NCBI GenBank assembly: GCA_002011085.2
Contig: MTMB02000001.1
Span: 1,215,627-1,279,626 of the forward strand
Direction of reading: 5' to 3'
Length of the DNA: 64,000 nucleotides
DNA from: Candidatus Geothermarchaeum rappei
Lineage (GTDB): Archaea; Thermoproteota; Nitrososphaeria; Geothermarchaeales; JDFR-13
The position numbers were made by a program, and so were the translations under genes. This document shows, one piece after another, positions 57,633 through 64,000 of the stretch; positions within the stretch are counted from its first letter, which is position 1, and the number at the start of each line of letters is the position of its first letter. The notes under the pieces were generated by a model. It was not told the DNA's origin. It searched no databases and was given only the letters and a program-made list of their open reading frames with translations.

Positions 57633-59831
57633 ATGCAGATGAAGATAAGAGACCTGCCCCTTCCCAAACACATTATAGAGCATCTGGAGAATCTTGGATA
57701 TAGTGAACTATATCCACCGCAGAAACTAGCTGTGGAAAAAGGCTTGTTCTCAAATAAAAACATGGTTATAGCCACTCCAACAGCCAGTGGAAAAACCTTC
57801 ATAGCGATATTGGCTGCGATACATCAGCTCCTAGTCGATAGAGGGTCAAAAATCATATATCTAGTTCCTCTAAAGGCATTAGCCAGTGAGAAGTATAGGG
57901 AGTTCAGCGAGGTATTTAAAATACCAATTTCAAATAGGAGGGTCAGGATATCAATAGCCACAGGAGACTATGATACACCCGGTGAGGAGCTCAAATATGC
58001 CGATATAATTATAGCCACTAATGAGAGGATGGACTCCATCCTGAGACACTCTCCATCGTGGATAAATAAGATTAGGCTTGTAATAGCGGATGAAGGACAT
58101 TTAATCGGTGTCTCAGACAGGGGACCTGTGCTTGAATCCCTCTTGACCAGGCTGAAGATAGAGTTTAGAGATATTAGGATAATTGTTTTAAGCGCTACGA
58201 TAAGTAATAAAGGCGATTTCAAACAGTGGCTTAAGGCAAATGTAATCTACTCCGACTGGAGGCCCGTTCCACTCCGTGAGGGAGTGATATATGACCACAT
58301 GGTGGTCTATTCAGACTATTCCGAAAAGGAGTTTCCCCGATATACAGGAGACCCTATACTTGATAATGCCTATAAAACTGTAGAGGAGGGAGGACAGGTT
58401 ATTATATTCACTCAAACTAGGAGAGAAGCGGTTGGGAAAGCCAAGAAATACTCTGAGTTCATGAGACATAGGACGAGTATCTTTGACGAGGAGGAGAAGA
58501 AAGTTTTGGAAGAGGCTTCTAGACAGATTCTGGAGAGAGGAGAGGTTACTGACCTAAGTAAGACTCTCTCAAACGTATTAAAGTCGGGGGTTGCATTCCA
58601 TCATGCTGGATTAAGCCCCACCCATAGGGAAATCGTGGAGGATCTTTTTAGAAGGGGATATATTAAGCTATTAACCGCTACACCTACACTGGCGGCGGGA
58701 GTAAACTTGCCTAGTAGGAAGGTCATTATAACCTATACAAGTAGAAGAGGGTTTGGAGGGTATCAGGAAGATATATCTGTGTTTGAATATAAGCAGATGG
58801 CGGGTAGAGCTGGGAGGCCTCAGTATGATGAGAGTGGAGAAGCACTGCTCTACTCTAGATATGAGAATCTCGTTGAGATACTTATAGAGACATATTTAAA
58901 GGGTGAGCCAGAACCACTTGTCTCACATCTACTCGAGGGAGAGAATTTGGAGAGCCAGCTCCTAGGGCTGGCGGCTACCTATAGGAAGATAGGCTCTGAA
59001 CAAATAAGCAACTTCCTATTCAACACCCTATGTAGTATCCAGGAGCCTGAGAGGAGAATCATGATGAGAGGCCAGAGGGCTCTAGAGACCCTTATCGATG
59101 GAGGATTAATGATCTATAATAGAGATAGGGATATATTTAGACCTACGGCCCTTGGCCAGAGGACGGCTGAATTATATATTCTACCATCAACCGCAATATA
59201 TCTAAAGGATGTAGTGATTAGGAATAGGAATATTGAGAAGCCTCCTGAGCCACTATTACTCCTATATTATATAAGTAAGACACATGACATGGGTGTCCTA
59301 AACGTCAGGAAGAAGGAGCAGGAGAATATCATTAGGGAGCTGGAGACTAGATACATGGATGTATTGGGAGATTATCTACATGGATTGATAGAGAACTATA
59401 TGCTATACTATGATGAGAGGGAGATGTCTGCATGGAAGATCGCCTTTGTACTGAGGGATTGGATAGAGGAGAAGAGTGAAAACGATATCCTAAGGAACTG
59501 GGGAGTGGAACCGGGAGACCTCTATATTATCAGGAGTAATGCAGAATGGCTATGCTATGCTGCTAGAGAAATCTCGAGGCTATTCAAAAACACCTTGTAT
59601 GAAAAGGAGTATACTAAGTTGGTTCTCCGCGTGAGACATGGTGTTAAGGAGGAGCTTCTACCCCTTGTCGAGATACCTGGTATAGGGAGGAGAAGGGCTA
59701 GGGCACTGTATATCCATGGCTATAAACGGTTAGCCGACTTCAGGAATGCGAGAGAGGAGGAGTTGATTAGTATCCCGGGTATAGGTAAGGGATTGGCGAA
59801 GAAACTTATTGAGGAGGCCAGAGGCCCATAG
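57633..59831 (+). CDS. hel308: Hel308-type ATP-dependent DNA helicase
   Basis: 732 residues. LYPPQKLAVEKGLF Q-motif, Walker A ATPTASGKT near 48-56, DExH box ADEGHLIG near 152 (DEGH; most family members have DEIH or DEVH), AFHHAGLSPTHREIVEDLFRRG and QMAGRAGRPQYDE. The C-terminus has tandem HhH: VEIPGIGRRRARALY and ISIPGIGKGLAKKLIEEA. It acts on stalled forks and recombination intermediates. It overlaps the convergent purB by 26 bases. Confidence 0.93.
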   Translation: MQMKIRDLPLPKHIIEHLENLGYSELYPPQKLAVEKGLFSNKNMVIATPTASGKTFIAILAAIHQLLVDRGSKIIYLVPLKALASEKYREFSEVFKIPISNRRVRISIATGDYDTPGEELKYADIIIATNERMDSILRHSPSWINKIRLVIADEGHLIGVSDRGPVLESLLTRLKIEFRDIRIIVLSATISNKGDFKQWLKANVIYSDWRPVPLREGVIYDHMVVYSDYSEKEFPRYTGDPILDNAYKTVEEGGQVIIFTQTRREAVGKAKKYSEFMRHRTSIFDEEEKKVLEEASRQILERGEVTDLSKTLSNVLKSGVAFHHAGLSPTHREIVEDLFRRGYIKLLTATPTLAAGVNLPSRKVIITYTSRRGFGGYQEDISVFEYKQMAGRAGRPQYDESGEALLYSRYENLVEILIETYLKGEPEPLVSHLLEGENLESQLLGLAATYRKIGSEQISNFLFNTLCSIQEPERRIMMRGQRALETLIDGGLMIYNRDRDIFRPTALGQRTAELYILPSTAIYLKDVVIRNRNIEKPPEPLLLLYYISKTHDMGVLNVRKKEQENIIRELETRYMDVLGDYLHGLIENYMLYYDEREMSAWKIAFVLRDWIEEKSENDILRNWGVEPGDLYIIRSNAEWLCYAAREISRLFKNTLYEKEYTKLVLRVRHGVKEELLPLVEIPGIGRRRARALYIHGYKRLADFRNAREEELISIPGIGKGLAKKLIEEARGP

Positions 59832-61179
59832 ACTCTATCCGAGAAAGGAGTTTTAGAAGACGGGTCTCAGCCGCCTTAACATAGATCTCTAGGCTCATCG
59901 CCTCTTCAATATCCTTCTCAGACAAGTATCTAGAGAGATACTTGTTCCCCAACAGCATTTTAACAGCCTTATCCCTAGTAACTCCTCCTGTCAGGAATAT
60001 CTTCCTAAGCTCTTCATGGACACGCTGCCTATCAGCCCCCTTTAGAGCAGCCTTCTGAAGAATCAGGTCGCTGTATATATAGGGTTCCTGCCTCCTAATG
60101 TTCTCCAACGCCCTCTCCCTATTGATAACCATGTCCTCAACCACCTTCTTCATAGTCTTCAACTGCTCGTCTAGTAATAGGAATAGCTCTGGCACCATGC
60201 ATCTCTCGAAGGAGCTGTTAGTCAAGTCACGCTCATGCTCAAGAACGATGTTCTCCAATATGCCTACAGCATATCCACGTATGACCTTGGCTAGGCCGCA
60301 CACCCGCTCACTACCAATGGGATTCTTTTTATGCGGCATAACCGATGAACCTACCTGACTCTTTCCAAAGGGCTCGAAAACCTCCTCGATCTCACTCCTC
60401 TGAAGATTCCTAATCTCCCTGCCCAACTGATCTAGTATGCTTGAAAGACTCACGAGAGCTAGTAGGTAGGAGGCTAACCGGTCTCTAGGAAGAACCTGGG
60501 TATAGAAAGTGGCTTCACCAAGACCCAAGCTCTTCATTAAACTGGATTCAGCGGCATCGCCCTTTGGATAGAGCTCGACCTGAGAACCTACCGCACCTCC
60601 AAGCTTCCCGACACTGACATAATTAAACATTTTATTAATTATATTAAAGAACCTGACCAGCTCATCTATAAATAAGCCTAGTTTAAACCCATATGTAACT
60701 GGTATAGCCGCTCTACCATGGGTTCTACCCAATATTGGAGTCGCCTTTTCCTCCAAAGCCCTCTTAATCAACACCTCAATAAGGACCTTCAGCCTCTCCA
60801 TAATAATTTGATGAGCATCCCTGATCTGGAGGGCCAGAACCGTATCTAGTATGTCATTTGACGTCGCTCCAACATGGATATACCGACCATATTCACCCGC
60901 CTTCTCAGACAAGGCCATTACAACAGCCATAGTCTCATGTCTAGTAACCTCCTCCCACCTAGTTACGTCATCTATAGAAACCTTCTCAAAAGCCTTCCAA
61001 ATCTTATCCAGAGGAATCTTATCTTTAATAATACCGTTTTCCACCAATGACTTGAGAAGGTTAAACTCTACAATCTTCATATATTTAAGCCAAGTATCCT
61101 TGTCAAATACCTTCCTCATCTCATCAGAGCCATATCTATAGCTTATAGGATGGATACCCTTCCCCACCATCGACACCAT
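59806..61179 (-). CDS. purB: adenylosuccinate lyase
   Basis: 457 residues. HPISYRYGSDEMRKVF at the N-terminus, TSNDILDTVLALQIRD, TPILGRTHGRAA and the flexible signature SSVMPHKKNPIGSERV near residue 280. It acts twice in purine synthesis (SAICAR and adenylosuccinate). Other purine genes here are guaA and guaB 36 kb away. No obvious operon partners. Tail-to-tail overlap with hel308. Confidence 0.95.
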   Translation of the reverse strand: MVSMVGKGIHPISYRYGSDEMRKVFDKDTWLKYMKIVEFNLLKSLVENGIIKDKIPLDKIWKAFEKVSIDDVTRWEEVTRHETMAVVMALSEKAGEYGRYIHVGATSNDILDTVLALQIRDAHQIIMERLKVLIEVLIKRALEEKATPILGRTHGRAAIPVTYGFKLGLFIDELVRFFNIINKMFNYVSVGKLGGAVGSQVELYPKGDAAESSLMKSLGLGEATFYTQVLPRDRLASYLLALVSLSSILDQLGREIRNLQRSEIEEVFEPFGKSQVGSSVMPHKKNPIGSERVCGLAKVIRGYAVGILENIVLEHERDLTNSSFERCMVPELFLLLDEQLKTMKKVVEDMVINRERALENIRRQEPYIYSDLILQKAALKGADRQRVHEELRKIFLTGGVTRDKAVKMLLGNKYLSRYLSEKDIEEAMSLEIYVKAAETRLLKLLSRIESMGLWPPQ

Positions 61180-61242
61180 CTAGAATCTATTTCTAATACC
61201 TTTAATAACCACAAAAAATAAGTTAAAACTTGGATAATAAAA

Positions 61243-62571
61243 ATGAGATACCTACTTACATGGGAAAAGCTGGATAAAGACCTTGAGAAGAAGATTTATA
61301 GGGAGTTTAGGGTAGAGCCACATATACACAGGGAGGGTATATATACACTCTATACTGAAAAGCCTCCCACTGAAGATGGCAGTGGGATATTAATAGGGGT
61401 TAAAACATATCGAGGCAGAGAGATGGTGAGAAGCTTCTCAGATGGGGATTATAAAGAGATAGATGAGATGTTAGACGGTCGATACGTATATATAGACTTC
61501 TCCAGAGAGGCTATCTATAGAGATCCACTAGGGTTAAAGACAGCTTATATTGGGGTAAATGGTATAGCAAGCGATAAGAGGCTACTATGGATTCTTGGAA
61601 ATAGAACACCTTATTCAATTCCCCCCAACTACATATGGAGCGTAAGAAGAGGAGGTAATTTGGTGCCGGTGGAGAAGCTTGTTAGCTTTCCATCCTCTCC
61701 AGAATATAATGTAGATATAGAGGAGCATGCTAGGGAAATGGGTAGATATCTATTGTATAGAATGAGAAAAATCGCTGAACATGTAAAACAGGGTGAAAAA
61801 AAGGTTTACATAGCGTTTTCAGGTGGCGTAGACAGTAGCTTGACATATGTTCTTGCTGAAAAAACAGGTCTCAAACCTATCCCTGTAACGGTCTGTAAAA
61901 AGGGTGCGTATGATGAAAAAGCCTCAATGGAATCAGCTGAATTACTAGGCGCCGCTGACAATCACATAATCATGTATCTGGATGAGAGGATACTGGATGA
62001 GGATATTAGGAAGATAGTGGGTATAGTGGAGGATTCTAATTTAATGCAGATATCATTATCCATCCCCCTATATGTATTGGCCGAGGAAGTTGCGGGAGGA
62101 AACGTCCTTCTAATGGGTCAGGGAAGCGACGAACTATTTGGTGGCTATCAGAAATACATTGACATATATAGGGAGAAGGGGGTTGAGAATGCTGATAAGG
62201 AGATTAGGCTGGATGTACTCATGTCACATAGATTCAACTTTAGTAGGGAGGATAAGATAGCTAGTGAGTATGGTATGGATCTATGGTATCCATTGATAAG
62301 CCCAGGCATAGTATATTACGTGTTTGGTAAACCACTGAGCTTTAAAATAAAGGGTTTGGGGGATGAGACTAGGAAGTGGTTAATAAGAAAGATAGCCGAG
62401 TATATCGGGCTCCCCCATGAAATCATATATAGGAAAAAGAAGGCCATGCAATATAGTTCAAAGAGCCAAGATATGCTTGTTAAGACACTTGGTAGGAAAA
62501 AAGTGTCAAAGACACTTTATCATTTTTATTTAGATATTGTTATGTCGTATTTTAACGAGTGGGGTGATTAA
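61243..62571 (+). CDS. asparagine-synthetase-like protein lacking the glutaminase cysteine
   Basis: 442 residues. C-terminal synthetase domain: AFSGGVDSSLTYVLAEKTG near 192, PVTVCKKGAYDEKASMESAELLGA, and MGQGSDELFGGYQKY. The N-terminal 150 residues follow the AsnB Ntn outline (DGRYVYIDFSREAIYRDPLG, KRLLWILGNRTPYSIPPNYIW) but begin MRYLLTW, with no Cys2, so glutamine cannot be the direct nitrogen donor. It might use free ammonia, or adenylate a different carboxylate, as in AsnB-like amidotransferase relatives. It ends 8 bases into MetRS, so the two share an operon. Confidence 0.83.
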   Translation: MRYLLTWEKLDKDLEKKIYREFRVEPHIHREGIYTLYTEKPPTEDGSGILIGVKTYRGREMVRSFSDGDYKEIDEMLDGRYVYIDFSREAIYRDPLGLKTAYIGVNGIASDKRLLWILGNRTPYSIPPNYIWSVRRGGNLVPVEKLVSFPSSPEYNVDIEEHAREMGRYLLYRMRKIAEHVKQGEKKVYIAFSGGVDSSLTYVLAEKTGLKPIPVTVCKKGAYDEKASMESAELLGAADNHIIMYLDERILDEDIRKIVGIVEDSNLMQISLSIPLYVLAEEVAGGNVLLMGQGSDELFGGYQKYIDIYREKGVENADKEIRLDVLMSHRFNFSREDKIASEYGMDLWYPLISPGIVYYVFGKPLSFKIKGLGDETRKWLIRKIAEYIGLPHEIIYRKKKAMQYSSKSQDMLVKTLGRKKVSKTLYHFYLDIVMSYFNEWGD

Positions 62572-64000
62572 AATAGGGAAGTGGATAGTTACCTCTGCAT
62601 GGCCATATGCCCATGGCGTCCCCCACCTAGGTAATTTAATAGGATCCCTATTATCAGCCGATATATTCACGAGATACCTTAGGATAAAGGGTGAAGACGC
62701 TATTTTAGTATCGGGCTCAGACGAGCACGGGACACCGATTGAGGTAAAGGCCTTGCAGATGGGGAGGGATCCAAAGGATTTGACTGACGAGATCCATAGT
62801 AAGATAGTTAATATGCTCGAGGGCTTCAACATTAAGTTTGATAATTATACTCGGACACATAACGATGTACACATTAAATTTGTCCAAGACTTTTACATGA
62901 AGATATTTGAAAATGGCCATATATTCAAGAAGAAGGATAAGATGCTTTATTGTGAACACGATAAACTATTTCTTCCAGATAGATTTGTTGTTGGAACTTG
63001 TCCACACTGTGGATATGAACATGCTAGGGGAGACCAGTGTGAGAACTGTGGAAAGCTTCTGACACCCCTAGAGCTTGTAGAGCCGAAATGTATTGTATGT
63101 GGCGAAGAACCGGTTGTAAGGGAGACTACACACTTCTATTTCGACTTACCGGCTTTTGAAGAGAGGCTTAGGAAGATGATATCTGAGTCGGAGACACTTA
63201 CTGAAAACGCTAAAAACTTTAGCCTCAACATGATAAAAGAAGGGCTGAGGCCCCGTTCAATAACACGTAATAATAAGTGGGGAATACCTGCACCTTTCCC
63301 AGGAGCCGAGGATCTTACTATTTATGTCTGGTTTGAAGCCGTATTAGGTTATGTATCCGCTGTGAAGGAATACTTCATTAAAAAAGAAGGGGATCAGGAT
63401 AAGTGGAAGGAATGGTGGTTTGATAAGGATACGAATGTAGCCTTCTTCATTGGAAAGGATAATATCCCGTTCCACACGATAATATTCCCAGCTCTTTTGA
63501 TGGCGACCGGAGACCCATATACATTTAAATTCTATATTGGTGCCACGGAATACCTTAACTTTGAGGGGAAGAAGTTTTCAAAGACGCATAAGATTGGAAT
63601 CTGGTGTGATGAGGCTCTTAAACTCCTACCCCCCGACTACTGGAGATATACCTTAGTGTATCTTAGGCCGGAGACCAGGGACTCTAGTTTTACGTGGGAG
63701 GCCCTTGACTATGCTGTGAATGAGGAGCTTAATAATCATTTTGGAAACCTTGTCCAGAGGCTGTTAACACTGATAAAGAAATATTATGGGGGTAGGCTTC
63801 AGAAGGCTGATGTAAAGACAGGTGATCAGAAAGAGGTTATAAAGACACTGGATGAGGTTAGTAGGAAGGTTGATAGGTTCTATATGGATATGAGGTTTCA
63901 GAAGGTGCTTCCAGAGGTTATGAGGCTGGTTAAGAGAGCAAATGCCTTGATCAACAAGGAGAGGCCTTGGGAAAAGGCTAAGGAAAACCCTGATCTAGCC
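62564..64000 (+). CDS. metG: methionyl-tRNA synthetase (N-terminal part, runs off the window)
   Basis: 479 codons present, no stop before the right edge. Start GTG at 62564 overlaps the previous stop. HIGH-type PYAHGVPHLGNLIGSLLSAD near residue 20, zinc ribbons CPHCGYEHARGDQCENCG and CIVCGEEP, WGIPAPFPG, IYVWFEAVLGY and KMSKS-type GKKFSKTHKIG. Charges tRNA-Met. Confidence 0.96.
   Translation, partial: MIKIGKWIVTSAWPYAHGVPHLGNLIGSLLSADIFTRYLRIKGEDAILVSGSDEHGTPIEVKALQMGRDPKDLTDEIHSKIVNMLEGFNIKFDNYTRTHNDVHIKFVQDFYMKIFENGHIFKKKDKMLYCEHDKLFLPDRFVVGTCPHCGYEHARGDQCENCGKLLTPLELVEPKCIVCGEEPVVRETTHFYFDLPAFEERLRKMISESETLTENAKNFSLNMIKEGLRPRSITRNNKWGIPAPFPGAEDLTIYVWFEAVLGYVSAVKEYFIKKEGDQDKWKEWWFDKDTNVAFFIGKDNIPFHTIIFPALLMATGDPYTFKFYIGATEYLNFEGKKFSKTHKIGIWCDEALKLLPPDYWRYTLVYLRPETRDSSFTWEALDYAVNEELNNHFGNLVQRLLTLIKKYYGGRLQKADVKTGDQKEVIKTLDEVSRKVDRFYMDMRFQKVLPEVMRLVKRANALINKERPWEKAKENPDLA

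Overview
The window is archaeal chromosome from a member of the TACK group, probably a thermophile. The evidence is archaeal throughout: aIF2-gamma, aIF5A, aIF5B, EF-1alpha, S28e, L7Ae, L24e, L30e, L18e, S6e and S27ae, RNA polymerase subunits Rpo1, 2, 3, 5, 7 and 10, Spt4, MCM, GINS, RFC, Cdc6, Hel308, a proteasome beta subunit, diphthine synthase, archease and a BHB-type tRNA intron. EF-1alpha carries the short insertion before GQTREH that is usual in Crenarchaeota and relatives. Rpo1 is one unsplit 1280-residue chain, whereas most Euryarchaeota and classical Crenarchaeota split it into A' and A''. That points to a TACK lineage outside classical Crenarchaeota, such as the Thaumarchaeota, Aigarchaeota or Korarchaeota side; the exact placement is inference. 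Coding density is very high: no gene-free stretch exceeds 300 bases, and there are no insertion sequences, CRISPR arrays or prophages.

Layout: 1-2.4 kb holds the end of S27ae and an unusual two-gene module, an HExxH metalloprotein and a nucleotidyltransferase-kinase fusion. 2.5-9.6 kb is a minus-strand translation/transcription run (L7Ae, S28e, L24e, NDK, aIF5B with a mini-intein, S6e, aIF2-gamma, a PIN protein, Rpo7, Spt4, dephospho-CoA kinase). 9.7-13.6 kb has GluRS and two isoprenoid-lipid genes. 13.6-20.1 kb is the S13-S4-S11-Rpo3-L18e-L13-S9-Rpo10-enolase-S2-MEMO run. 20.3-25.2 kb holds guaB, guaA and glmS. 25.2-31.2 kb is a cell-surface/glycan region: a small membrane protein, a GlcNAc-1-P transferase, a DUF354 protein, tRNA-Ser, archease and a 940-residue archaeosortase fusion. 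31.3-42.6 kb is the Rpo5-Rpo2-Rpo1-L30e-NusA-S12-S7-EF1A-S10 run.

42.9-50.8 kb is a mosaic of short units: an EncFtn-like ferritin, tRNA-Lys with a noncanonical intron, dphB, ribL facing rbkR, translin, proteasome beta, Nog1-like GTPase, RtcA, aIF5A, NAD kinase and Nob1. 50.9-59.8 kb is a replication island: Cdc6/Orc1, a small winged-helix protein, a Cys-rich protein, RFC large and small, GINS, MCM and Hel308. 59.8-64 kb has purB, an asparagine-synthetase-like protein without the glutaminase cysteine, and the start of MetRS.

Translation starts are often preceded by GGTG or GGTGAT, complementary to the AUCACC end of archaeal 16S rRNA. Many predicted starts fall on the GTG inside this Shine-Dalgarno sequence; I moved those to the next start codon. 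The most unusual items are the archaeosortase fusion, the peptidase plus nucleotidyltransferase-kinase pair, the aIF5B mini-intein, the intron at tRNA-Lys position 25/26, the orphan EncFtn-like protein and the nucleophile-less AsnB-like protein.
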